A stretch of 64,000 bases of DNA, taken from positions 4,232,823-4,296,822 of the forward strand of contig OZ025252.1 of assembly GCA_964019135.1 (NCBI GenBank), in the 5' to 3' direction. Positions 49,515-60,131 of the stretch are shown piece by piece (the stretch's first letter is position 1; the number at the start of each line of letters is the position of its first letter). Origin of the DNA: Arenicola marina. Its lineage: Eukaryota; Annelida; Polychaeta; Arenicolidae. The translations under genes and the position numbers were made by a program. A model generated the notes under the pieces. That model did not search any database and was not told where the DNA came from. It worked only from the letters and a program-made list of their open reading frames with translations.

Positions 49515-49553
49515 GTGTCCCTCCCCTCCCCTCCCCTCCCCTCCCCTCCCCTC
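49515..49553. repeat. CCCCT pentanucleotide repeat
   Basis: About seven perfect copies of TCCCC/CCCCT. The complementary strand has regularly spaced G4 tracts and is a strong G-quadruplex candidate. Confidence 0.9.
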
Positions 49554-50545
49554 ACCCCGCGCCGCTCCCGTTCCCACAGCATCCTTTCCCCCTTCACTCC
49601 CCCTCAAGACGGGGAAAACGCGCGCCTGACATATGGCCGGGCGTTTGAAATTACCCCCTTTACACCCGCACGCACTCCCCACCCCTCCCCCTACAGCACG
49701 CCACGACGGCCCCCTTACACCCCTCCCCCGCACCCTGCCCCACCCCCTCCCCCGCGCCCTCCACCCCCTCCCCCGCGGCCGATTTCTTATTAATGCTGGT
49801 CCGTGTGTCTTCTCTCCTTGATTACATGTTTCGCGGGCTAAAGTGGCATTCACGTTTCTTGAAGGGCCATCTGTCGACCGCTTGGGGGATTGGGAAATTG
49901 GTCATGATCGGCCGGGCAGTCCACCCTGGCGGGTCGCAGGGGTGGCTAGCCCAGGGTGTAACCCCTGAGCCCTGCCCAGCTCAGCCCCGCTCAGCACAGC
50001 CGGTCGGAAATAATAAAATAACACGCAAAACACAATAAGCACTCCATGAAAAGCAAACCCCTTTGTCCCCCTACCATCCTCTATTGCCGCCTCCTCCCCC
50101 TCCTTCTCCTCACCCCCCTGCTCCCCCCCCCCGTCCCCTCCCCGTCCACCTCTTCCCCCTCCTCCTCCTCCTTCACCTCCCTCGCCTCTTCCTGCTACCT
50201 CCTCCGCCCATCCTCCCGGCCCCGCCCACCTCCTCCTCGCCCTCCTCTTCCTCCGTCCTCTCCTCCCCTCCCCCCCCCCCCCCCTCTCCTCCTCTACCTT
50301 TTTTGCCGCTTCCCGGAAGCAGTTTGCGCGGTGAAGAAGATGCTTCAGTCGACGAATTAAGGGTGCTTCGCGTCCGGTCTCGGCATGAAACGCCTTCGTG
50401 CGCCTCCCTCTGTTTGTCTTGCCCCTATGCCACTTAATGATTAGTGTTGACAAAGCACACTTGCTGATGAAGCGCGAAGTACGGGGGACGGCCCTAAGAT
50501 AAACGCTTTGTGTACAGACAGAGAGAAGATGGGAAGGCGTTTCAG
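49554..50545. other. C-rich and CT-rich interval, no supported gene
   Basis: 49580-49780 and 50060-50290 are C- and CT-rich (CTCCTC strings and a C run near 50268-50284). 49905-49995 is GC-rich and self-complementary in part. TTCCCGGAA at 50308-50316 is a palindromic STAT-type string. A long minus-strand frame (49902-50624) is Gly/Glu/Arg low complexity and is not called. Confidence 0.5.
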
Positions 50546-50549
50546 AGTG

Positions 50550-50594
50550 CAGCAGCAGCAGCAGCAGCAGCAGCAGCGGCGGCGGCGGCGGCGG
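50550..50594. repeat. Composite trinucleotide repeat (CAG)9(CGG)6
   Basis: Nine uninterrupted CAG triplets (50550-50576) followed directly by six CGG triplets (50577-50594). On the plus strand the frames read poly-Ala (16 residues in a 74-codon frame at 50510-50734), poly-Gln then poly-Arg, or poly-Ser then poly-Gly. Antisense is poly-Cys or poly-Leu. Uninterrupted triplets in otherwise repeat-poor flanks could mark an exon or 5' UTR, but nothing else identifies a gene. Confidence 0.9.
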
Positions 50595-51650
50595 CCCGCT
50601 GTCATCACCCGTGCCATCCCCCACGCGCGCCCGACCCTCAACACTTTTATTTCATGGTGACTATTCTGTTTGATTTGTGGTCGCCCCTTTTTGTAATGCG
50701 ACTCGTAAAGATTTGTTTTTCATGTCTGTTATAGCTATAACCATTCACGTGGCCAAGACGAACGTCAAAATAAATAATAACCTCGCCTATCGGCTGAAAG
50801 ACAAGGAGACAGTTACTTTGCCAGGCATCGCCACGCCAAAAAGACATAAAAATGCTCGCAGCGACCCTAGAGGGAAGAACAATATGGAGTGAAATTATCT
50901 TATAAATCATGTTTTGTCAGTGCAAACAATGCTATCTATGGGACGAGAGTCTGGTTATTGACTCGACTGCGTTTCTGTAATGAACGACATACTTTTGACG
51001 CAGTCTGCAGTCTGATTGCCTTCGCGCACCCGGCAAGAGATGGCGATAGCATTATGGGACAAATCTGCCGCCCGAACCAACTTATTCCCAGCTGGCGGAT
51101 GAAACTTCATCCAAATCGAACAACTTTACACTTGCACTGATGAAAATGTGATGTCCTTTCTACATGTTTTCATCCATGTCGTCGACGTCTCAACTCTTAA
51201 CTATGTCATTAAATCATCGTGCATTTTATAGCAGACAGCGTACTTATTTATAATACGCGTCGAATGAAAAGATCTCCTCTGTATAATCTAGATGGTGTAT
51301 CAGTGGAGATGTTTTACGCGGACGAACTTTACGTCTTGTCATTAATCAAAAATGGCGGCCGGATACGCCGTGAAGCGAGCGTTGCACAATGTGCTTATTA
51401 ATAAATACAGAACACATAATCTTTCCTGATAGGCCAGGGACCGGCGAAGATTGTAAATATTCCTTCGGTCAACATGCGGCCACGCCAGAATCCAGACATA
51501 ATATAGTTCTGGTCGCTGGCTAACATCCACATAAAGTGCCCCTCCACGCTCCCTCCCCCACCCTCTTACCGTCAGCCCCCTACCGCCCCCGACACCGCTG
51601 ACACCCCTCTCACCCCCCCCCCCACCCCGCAAGCACCCACGTCCTAATTC
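50595..51650. other. Unique interval, no supported gene
   Basis: Ordinary high-complexity DNA until a C-rich tract at 51540-51640. No domain-bearing frame. Confidence 0.45.
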
Positions 51651-51755
51651 CCTTTGCCGTACTGTGTCTTCCAGCCACTCTGTGAGTCCGGATGATTTCT
51701 TGAAAGCGTTCGGAGCGGCGAGGGGCGAAGAGCGTGATTTACGGGACCCAGACAT
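51651..51755 (-). CDS. Candidate first coding exon of an unidentified gene (partial)
   Basis: Reading on the minus strand from an ATG at 51755-51753, the frame encodes MSGSRKSRSSPLAAPNAFKK and continues SSGLTEWLEDTVRQ before running into C-rich (G-rich on minus) low complexity at 51640. The segment is high complexity, has a purine at -3 of the ATG, and lies just downstream (on minus) of GCGCGGCCGGAAAA near 51805-51818, an ETS-type promoter motif. The 3' boundary is my estimate: no strong splice donor is evident, GT at ACA|GTACGG being the best nearby. I do not recognise the family. It could equally be a chance frame. Confidence 0.25.
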
Positions 51756-51879
51756 TTTACACAGACCGATAAAACTCGGCAAACAAGTTGTCTAAATATC
51801 ATTGCGCGGCCGGAAAAACAAAAGTGATTAGGATCCCCACTGAAGAATGTGTCAACCGATGACGTATGTTGCCCCTCGT

Positions 51880-52440
51880 GGCAGCCCCCCGCCCCCCTTC
51901 CCTTCCCCTACACCGACTCCCAGACCCACTCCTATCCCCACCCCCAATCTTCACCCCACCCCGCCTCCTCAAAGCCCCAACCTCTCCCCTCTCCCCCGGC
52001 CCCGAATCCTAGTCCAGTCACCCCGCCTCGCCGCCCGAACAGACTCCTCACCGTTCTACCCACCCACACCCAGTCATCCACCCCTCCGCACCCCACACCC
52101 TCCGCATTGTGCACCCGACTCCCATCCTCCACCCTCCCACAAAACTAAAAAAAGCTATTGCATTCTGCCATTAAAGCGCTCTTTTCAGCCACTCATATTG
52201 TTGACACTACAGCCCCCTCCCCCCCCCCCGTTACATCCTTCTCCACCCCCCCCCCCCGCCCCAGTTACACCTTCTCCCCTCCCCCTTCCTTCTCCCCCCA
52301 AATCCATAGACCAGATATTATCAGTGTTATTGGCCTGTAAGAGTTCCTCATAGCCCGTAAATCCCTCAAGCCCCGACCCAAGTCCCCGGTCATCCCTACA
52401 TCTCCCTCCCCCACACCCCACACCCACATCCCCCACCCCC
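51880..52440. repeat. C-rich low-complexity tracts
   Basis: 51880-52140 and 52210-52300 are dominated by C with CCCCACCC and CCCCTCCC strings; 52380-52440 is similar. Pro/Ser frames on plus and Gly frames on minus are compositional. Confidence 0.75.
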
Positions 52441-52722
52441 CTCAGCGCCCTACAATTAGTATGAACCAGGCGTAATGGGTACTTAGTGAGTGGGGACCCT
52501 AGCATATATTGCCTTGTCTTGAGCAATGTCATTTATTACAATACAAGATTGCCGTTGGGAGAGTGATGGGATGGAGGTGGGTGGGTGGGGGGGGGGGGGG
52601 CTGAATGAATAGCTTATATATCTTGCCACACTGCATTTAATTGTCGTTACGAATGTTGGCCAGTTTTCTTGCAGCCACCGAGTTTCGTCCTCAGGGGCTG
52701 TGTCAATCATACTCTACCGTAG

Positions 52723-55093
52723 GCCTACTTGGTGGCTGTATCACTCGTGGTAGCTGTATCTCTCTTGGTGGCTGTATCACTCTTGGTGGCTGTATCTCTC
52801 TTGGTGGCTATATATCTCTTGGTGGTTGTGTCACTCTTGGTGGCTGTATCACTCGTGGTAGCGGTATCTCTCTTGGTGGCTGTATCACTCCTGGTGGCTG
52901 TATCACTCGTGGTAGCTGTATCTCTCTTGGTGGCTGTATCACTCTTGGTGGCTGTATCTCTCTTGGTGGCTGTATCACCCTTGGTGGCTGTATCACTCTT
53001 GGTGGCTGTATCACCCTTGGTGGCTGTATCACTCTTGGTGGCTGTATCATTCTTGGTGGCTGTATCACTTTTGGTGGATGTATCAATCTTGGTGGCTGTA
53101 TCTCTCTTGGTGGCTTTATCACTCTTGGTGGCTGTATCTCTCTTGGTGACAGTATCACTCTTGGTGGCTGTATCACTCTTGGTGGATGTATCAATCTTGG
53201 TGGCTGTATCACTCTTGGTGGCTGTATCACTATTGGTGGCTACTGGGGGCTGTATCACTCTTGGTGGCTGTATCACTCTTGGTGGCTGTATCACTCTTGG
53301 TGGCTGTATCACTCTTGGTGACTGTATCACTCTTGGTTGCAGTATCACTCTTGGTGGCTGTATCACTCTCGGTGGATATATCAATCTTGGTGGCTGTATC
53401 ACTCCTGGTGGCTGTCACTCTTGGTGGCTATTGGAGGCTGTATCACTCTTGGTGACTTTATCACTCTTTGTGGCTGTATCGGTCATGGTGGGTGTATCAC
53501 TGATGGTGGGTGTATCACTATTGGTGGCTGTATCACTCTTGGTGGCTGTATCACCCTTGATGGTTGTATCACCCTTGGTGGCTGTATCACTCTTGGTGGC
53601 CGTACCACTCTTGGTGGCTGTATCAGTCTTGGTGGCTGTATCACTATTGGTGGCTGTATCACTCTTGGTGGCTTTATCTCTCTTGGTGGCTGTATCACTC
53701 TTGGTGGCTGTATCACCCTTGGTGGCTGTATCACTCATCGTGGCTGTATCTCTCTTGGTGGCTGTATCACTTTTGGTGGATGTATCAATCTTGGTGGCTG
53801 TATCTCTCTTGGTGGCTGTATCACTCTTGGTGGCTGTATCACTTTTGATGTCTGTATCATTCTTAGTGGTTGTATCTCTCTTGGTGGCTGAATCACTCTT
53901 AGTGGCTGTATCACTCTTGGTGGCTGTATCACTCTTAGTGGCTGTATCACTCTTGGTGGCTGTGTCACCCTTGGTGGCTGTATCACTCATCGTGGCTGTA
54001 TCTCTCTTGGTGGCTGTATCAATCTTGGTGGCTATTGAGGGCTGTATCACACTTGGTGGCTGTATCACTCTTGGTGGTTGTGTCACTCTTGGTGGCTGTA
54101 TCATTCTTGGTGGCTGTATCTCTCTTGGTAGCTGTATCACTCATCGTGGCTGTATCTCTCTTGGTGGCTGTATCACTCTTAGTGGCTATTGGGGGCTGTA
54201 TCACTCTTGGTGGCTTTATCTCTCTTGGTGGCTGTATCACTCTTGGTGGCTGTATCACTCTTGGTGGCTGAATCACTCTTGCTGGCTGTATCACTCTTGG
54301 TGGCTGTATCACTCCTGTTGGCTGTATCACTCTTGGTGGCTGTATCATTCTTTGTGGCCGTATCACTCTTGGTGGCTGTATCACTCATAATGGCTGTGTC
54401 ACTTTTGGTGGTTGTGTCACTCTTGGTGGCAGTATCATTCTTGGCGGCTCTATCTCTCTTTGTGGCTGTATTACTCTTGGTGGCTATAGCACTCTTGGTG
54501 GCTGTATCACTCTTGGTGGCTGCATCACTCTTGGGGGATGTATCATTCTTGGTGGCTGTATCTCTCTTGGTGGCTGTATCACTCTTGGTTGTATCACTCT
54601 TGGTGGCGGTATCACTCTTTGTGGGTGTATCATTCTTGGTGGCTGTATCGCTCTTGGTGGCTGTATCTCTCGTTGTGGGTGTATCATTGTTGGTGGCTGT
54701 ATCACTCTTGGTGGCTGTATCACTTTTGGTGGCTCTATTACTCTTGGTGGCTGTATCACTCTTGGTGGCTGTAGCACTCTTGGTGGCTGTATCACTCTTG
54801 GTGGCTGTATCACTCTTGGTGGCTGTATCACTCTTGGTGATTGTATCACTCTTGGTGGCTGTATCACTCTTGGTGGCTGTATCACTCTTGGTGGCTGTAT
54901 CACTCTTGGTGGCTGTATCACTCTTGGTGATTGTATCACTCTTGGTGGCTGTATCACTCTTGGTGGCTGTATCACTCTTGGTGGCGGTATCACTCTTTGT
55001 GGGTGTATCATTGTTGGTGGCTGTATCACTCTTGGTGGCTGTATCGCTCATGGTGGCTGTATCTCTCTTGGTGGCTGTATCACTATTGGTGTC
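52723..55093. repeat. 2.4-kb 18-bp minisatellite, about 131 copies, open in five frames
   Basis: Unit TCTTGGTGGCTGTATCAC, 18 bp. As a multiple of 3 it keeps frame: plus frames read SLLVAV, ITLGGC or YHSWWL, and minus frames ATKSDT or QPPRVI; only one minus frame has a stop (GAGTGA). Frame switches occur at rare spacer variants ATTGGGGGCTG or similar (about 53238, 53430, 54033, 54187), which mark higher-order blocks. The 553- and 311-codon frames over the array are therefore not accepted as genes. Confidence 0.97.
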
Positions 55094-55212
55094 TTTCCGT
55101 TATGACGAAGATTGGTCTTGCTGACAGATGTTTTCTCTTTGATGTCATTTCGTCCACGCTGACTAGATACATGGCCCGTAGTTATTGTGTTACCATTAGA
55201 GCGTACGTTGTC

Positions 55213-55432
55213 ATTGATGACTGTGTTGGTTGCCCTTGGTGACGTGGTTGCCCTTGGTGACTGTGTTACCCTTATTGACGAGGTTGCCCTTAATGACGTG
55301 GTTGCCCTTGGTGACTGTGCTACCCTTGGTGCCCTTGGTGACGTGGTTGCCCTTTGGTGACGTGGTTGCCCTTGGTAACGTGGTTGCCCTTGGTGACGTG
55401 GTTGCTCTTGGTGACTGGCTGGTTGTTGGTCG
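55213..55432. repeat. Second 18-bp array, GTGACGTGGTTGCCCTTG, about 12 copies
   Basis: 18-bp period with unit GTGACGTGGTTGCCCTTG and ACTGTGTTACCCTTAT-type variants. It starts about 120 bp after the larger 18-bp array, with the same period and a shared CTTGGTG string, so the two may be related. Units contain TGACGTGG, the binding consensus known for ATF6/XBP1-type bZIP factors. Confidence 0.9.
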
Positions 55433-56545
55433 CACTGTCCCTGGTAACCCACAGACAGGATAGGGGGAAGCATTCCGCAGCTGACCTCGTCTCGGTAATA
55501 CCATGTCATCTTTCCTAATCTCCGCCCAGCTTATCTCGGTCAACCCCCCTATCACCATCTCTCCCAAGTTACCCCCCCCTACCTCCTCTTTGCCCCACTC
55601 CCCTACACCCGTTTAGGTACCTCCCATCTCATGTGAAGCTGTCTTAATACTTGTATCCCGCCACCTACCCCACCACTCTCCACCCCACCTCATCCAGCCC
55701 GACCCCGCCCCGCCCCGCCCGACCAAGTCCAGCCGCTCCCCCTTCCATCTCATCCTTACCCCTAATCTCCACCCCCCTCCCCTCCATCCCCGCCTCCTCC
55801 ACCCGAACCCCCACCCCCACCCCTAACCTCTCGATCATCCGTGTCCTCCGCGACACAACATGCGGACGTCTGAGGAAGTTTGTACAACGGGGAAGGCGAC
55901 AATTTTACAGACACTCCCCACTCCCCATCCCCACCCCTGTTCCACCCACACCACGGGTGTAAGGGGAGGGGGGAGGGGTGATCTATAGGTGTAGGGCAGG
56001 GGTCGGCTGTCGGCTTTCTTACAGTACCCAGCGGCCATCCGTCAGTGGACGTCGTGGCGGTGGGGGAGGGAGGGGGGCGGGGGGCGGCGGTGGTGGTAGG
56101 AGAGGAGGGGGCGGGCGGGGGGGGGGGGGGGGCTGCCTGTTCGTGAGCGGGATTGTCTTAACTTGTCAGCGCCAGCGCTGTCTTGGGGAATGATGACAAA
56201 TTCGCGGATGGCCAGGGCTCGCACAAGGCGGAGATAAACCCAAGTTGACACGGTCTGACACATTCCCGGGCTCTATTTGCATGCTGATGTATGGGCCAAA
56301 CACCGATCGCAGTTGACACGAGGCCAAGGCAGCTGCAGGGTTGGGGGTTGGAGGTGTGGGGGGGGGGGGGGGCGGCTTGAAAAACCGAGTAGGGATTTGT
56401 TTTAGGGCGATGGGGGTGGGTGAGATGGTGGGGGTAGTGGGGGAGGGGGGGGGACGTGGGTAGGGGCGATGAGAGGTTTTGTAGGCCAGCAACCAAAACG
56501 CCTCGATGAGACTTCGATATGCTGGATAAAGGATGGATAAAATCT
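55433..56545. other. C-rich then G-rich interval, no supported gene
   Basis: 55640-55840 is C-rich; 56055-56135 is G-rich with a G run near 56118-56132; 56355-56465 is G-rich with a G run near 56360-56371. Frames on both strands are compositional. Confidence 0.5.
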
Positions 56546-57033
56546 GTGACGTCATTGATCAGTGTGTATCAGGCTCCGTGACGTCAATGATCAGTGTGTA
56601 CCAGCCTTTATGGGGCTTCGATATGGGAGGGTAGGCCCACTTTACTGTTACAAGGATGGATAAAATCCGTGACGTCATCGATTAGGGTGTACCAGGCTCC
56701 GTGACGTCATCGATCAGTGTGTACCATGCTCCGTGACGTCATCGATCAGTGTGTACCAGGCTCCGTGACGTCATCGATCAGGGTGTACCATGATTCGTGA
56801 CGTCATCGATCAGTGTGTACCGGGCTCCGTGACGTCATCGATCAGTGTGTACCAGGTTCGTTATGTCATCTAACATTATAGACAGGACTCCGTCGCGTTA
56901 TCAATCAATCAATGTGTTCCACACTTCTTGGTGACGTCATCGCAGTGTGTGACACACTCTGTGACGTCATCGCAGTGTGTGACACACTCTGTGACGCCAC
57001 TAAGCAGTTTCTACTAGGCTCTGTGACGTCATT
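56546..57033. repeat. 32-bp minisatellite with a CRE per unit, about 12 copies
   Basis: Period 32 bp (GTGACGTCAT at 56701 and 56733). Unit segments are GTGACGTCATCGATCAGTGT then GTACCAGGCTCC. It contains TGACGTCA and ATCGAT in most units. Two leading units are separated by about 60 bp of other DNA, and GGATGGATAAAATC precedes the array twice (56531, 56653). The right end degrades (CGCAGTGTGTGACACACTCT). Confidence 0.94.
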
Positions 57034-58525
57034 GGATTAAGGTTGATGAACCCGTTTATGTACAATAAACTATGGACCAGCATACATCGCCAGTCGTAGA
57101 GGCCTATTGTTGGTAAAGGTAGCCACCCTTGTGACAGTCGTCAAGAGGAATCAACAGACAACTCGGATATTATATCGAATCAGGCCTTTAAAAAACGCTT
57201 CTTTTCTTCTCGGGGCCACATCGGTCGATTAAACTGTATCGCGTACTTCGTCGGCACCTTTTGTTGGCGTATGCTTTGACCTTTGTCCTGTCTCTATACA
57301 TGTTTCCCTTCGTAACACGAAGCATGTGAACAAAATAAAAAAGATGCTGGTAGCGGGCCGTACTCTCTATATATCTATTCACACACATATAAACTTGTAT
57401 GTCGTATGACGCACATAGCTAACTCCTAACGCCAGAGGGCGGGCGCATCTCCCATTTAGCCATTTCAAGTCGTAGATGCAATAAATCGATACAGTCACCC
57501 AGTCTGTATTTTGTTTCCTTGCGCCCTGCGTTTGGAATAGGATTTTGGCGTTCGATTCTTACACATAAACGTGTAGTGGGGACAACTTATTGCTTGTATG
57601 CTTCTATACAGTGTAGTGAGGACAAATATCTTTCAGATCTTGACAAGTTTACAATTGCCCTTCGCCCACAACCTTAATGACCAAGATCCGTGTTGCAGAT
57701 GTTTCGTTCCTTCTTTTTATTATTGGCAGCATCGAAATTGAGCATAAAGATAAATTTACATGTAAGAGGTAACATAAGTGTAATGCAAGGATAATGTGGC
57801 CAAGAATGGAACTTTTACGGGAATTGATTATCTCTTATTGTATGTTTCGAAGTTAATAAAATATATATTGAATAATTCAAATATGTTCAGCGAATGTGTG
57901 TCTCTTCAGCTTTGATCAAGAGGAAGGACAAGTCAAACGCATCATATTTTTCAAACATAATGTATCCGTTTTATTTTTTTCTCTCAATAAATTTCCTCGA
58001 AGGCACAAGAAATGTTCTAATATCCAATAATTACACATGGTATATCATGTATATATATATATACGTCAGTGTACTGGAATCACATATCTAGTTCAACATA
58101 TCATTGGCAATCTACAGTTCATAGGGGTATCTACAGTAGGTGCATATACAATATCAAATGTACACTACATAGGCCCCATTTGGACCAACCTTAAAGGATC
58201 TCTATTTGCCCGCCATTCTTAACGGAGTTTTTCAATCAAGACTTCAAGATGATGTGGCTACAAATCCTACACTTCAATAAAATAATATCAAAACATACTG
58301 AAATATAAGATCAACTAAAATAGCAAAAGAAAGCTAAAGAAAAAAAAAGAAATAAAAGCGGGCTGAAGGCGCTAGACGGTTGCCAAACAGGCAGCGTTCC
58401 TTCACTCTGTAGCATCTATCGCGATTAATGTATGGGCAGAAATTGGGAGCTAGTTTTCTTCGATACCTTCAATATTCCATCTGAAGCCAGCTAGACCTGC
58501 AATGTTGCACAGTGTGTGTCATGGC
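57034..58525. other. AT-richer unique interval, no supported gene
   Basis: High-complexity DNA with a short TA tract at 58050-58063. A CTCF-like CGCCAGAGGGCGGGCGC lies at 57430-57446. No recognisable coding sequence. Confidence 0.5.
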
Positions 58526-58615
58526 GACCCAGCTCGCGCATGCGCAGTAAGTCAACCTTGGGACCCGGCCTAACTTCCAGTGTCTTACAATCTATGGTAG
58601 GTAGCCATCTTACTT
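58526..58615 (+). promoter_or_regulatory. Candidate housekeeping-type promoter (NRF1 and YY1 motifs)
   Basis: CGCGCATGCGCA at 58535-58546 is an exact match to the NRF1 consensus. GTAGCCATCTTA at 58601-58612 is the reverse complement of a YY1-type AAGATGGC. An ATG at 58521 opens a nine-codon frame (MATQLAHAQ) in which GCA|GTAAGT offers a splice-donor-like site at 58547. NRF1 plus YY1 is a usual combination in metazoan housekeeping promoters; activity and orientation are inferred. Confidence 0.35.
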
Positions 58616-59370
58616 AATATTACCCGGAATAAACCAACTGGGAATTTCTACATGAAACTAGGCTGGGCGATAATCGGGGTAAATGCACCTCATTCCCTGC
58701 CAATCCAGACGGGACGTGTTGCTAGTCGCTATGTCGGAAAACACGGATTTTTTATGTGCTTAATAACATATTGTTAATCTCAGCGCCAAAGTGGGAGTGA
58801 CTAAGCGGGTACCCCATAAAACTCGAACGAGCACCCGACAGACCATTGTGGAACTAGAAACAACTCTTGGAACTTTCTATGTTTGCTGGGACAAATCCGT
58901 GCTGCATACACACAGCACATCCAGACTTTTATATGATAATAAACGCTTTCTCGTTCCTCATTATAATAGCAACAGCTAAAATCCTCCGAATTCATTTCCC
59001 CATCGGGCAATCTTGACGTGTCGAAGAAAGGCCGACGCAATATATTATAAGTCATGCATACACTGATAAAGTAACTTAAACTTACGTCAAATATATATAA
59101 TAACAAAGTTCCACAAATGCGGACTGCATGCAACTTTAAGAGGTACTTCTTCAGAAAATGGCGCTCCATAGAGGAGAGCACAATGCTGTATACGACTCCG
59201 CGAAGTTTACGAAAGCACATCGCAAATCAGAGAAATGGTAATTGGGAATAATATATACCCACAGACCATTCAGCACTAGTAGCAATAAGTTAAAACGAAT
59301 AATACAGTATCAAGACCATAAATAGACATTATTAACGAGGCGCTCAACACGACAGACGCGACCAACTTAC
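58616..59370. other. Unique interval with uncertain minus-strand frame
   Basis: A 139-codon minus-strand frame (58801-59220) covers AT-rich DNA. It has no recognisable domain and is rich in Tyr, Phe, Leu and Cys, as expected of chance frames in AT-rich sequence, so it is not called. Confidence 0.4.
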
Positions 59371-59600
59371 TTCTCACCAAGATATCGAATTTCGTCTGCG
59401 CCTCGTGAATAGTGCCGTTGAGTAAATCGCCCGCCTTACAACTAAAACCACACTGTAATAATACCTTGGCCGTTCGCCGGGAGACTAGCGCACGCAATTC
59501 CCCTTTACGCACAATGGATACATCCACAAAGGGATAATGACTTGACAATGGCTTGTGGTTCACTAGAATTAGAAATGACTCGGTGGATTGACTAAGACTG
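59371..59600 (-). CDS. Candidate internal exon of an unidentified gene
   Basis: The minus-strand open frame (stop-free over 59276-59641) includes a high-complexity stretch reading STESFLILVNHKPLSSHYPF and later VSIVRKGELRALVSRRTAKV. A good donor, GAA|GTAAGTTGG, lies at 59370-59365, and pyrimidine-rich acceptor options (GGCTGTCAG, TGCTGTCAG, TCTTAG) lie at about 59592-59612. It lies on the same strand as the better candidate at 61319-61504, 1.7 kb further along transcription. No family recognised; boundaries approximate; a chance frame is possible. Confidence 0.22.
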
Positions 59601-60043
59601 ACAGCAATACTGACAGCCACAAACGCAATGATCTCGCCCAAAAGAACCAGCTAAATGCCGAAAATACCAATACACTTTCGGCCGTGCGGTTAGTCTATTA
59701 AATGAGGAGTTAGCAAATAATTTATCATGGTAATAAATAAACATATATCCAATGTTCAAAAATGAGGAAGAGTATAGCACTAAGGAAAAAGTATGAATAT
59801 GAACGAAAAAAAATGCCGCTTATGAAGTTGCATCCCAAATGAGGTCATCAGCAAAATAATTAAACCATGACCAACAAGGAAGTGGGAACTCCCTTTGAAG
59901 TCGTGCACAATTCGAATGATTCGCGATGTGAATGAATTATGTTTTCAGATGTGTTCAACCCGGCATCTGAAACGCGCGAGACGTAATCATCATAACTAGA
60001 TTAATTCGTGATTTGTTCAACCGCTGTGGGTGACAGTACCTCC

Positions 60044-60131
60044 TTGTATATATATATATATATATATATATATGCCTCGATTCTATACGGTGTACACACC
60101 GTTTGCAATATATATATATATATATATATGT
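60044..60131. repeat. Two TA microsatellites flanking a small hairpin
   Basis: TA dinucleotide tracts at about 60047-60073 and 60108-60130 bracket ACGGTGTACACACCGT (60087-60102), whose arms ACGGTGT and ACACCGT pair perfectly around a 2-base loop. The whole block is self-complementary in outline and could extrude as a cruciform. Confidence 0.85.

Noticed and set aside
49902..50624. 240-codon minus-strand frame as a gene
   Set aside because: Most of it is Gly/Glu/Arg low complexity from a CT-rich tract; no domain or splice support.
52483..52710. 75-codon minus frame with PEDETRWLQENWPTFV as a coding relic
   Set aside because: Short, no splice or domain support; only a vague resemblance to retroelement-type sequence that I cannot substantiate.
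52729..55124. 553- and 311-codon hydrophobic frames as a membrane protein gene
   Set aside because: An 18-bp repeat keeps every frame; five of six frames are open, so there is no coding signal.
58801..59220. 139-codon minus-strand frame as an exon
   Set aside because: AT-rich, biased composition, no good splice sites or domain recognised.
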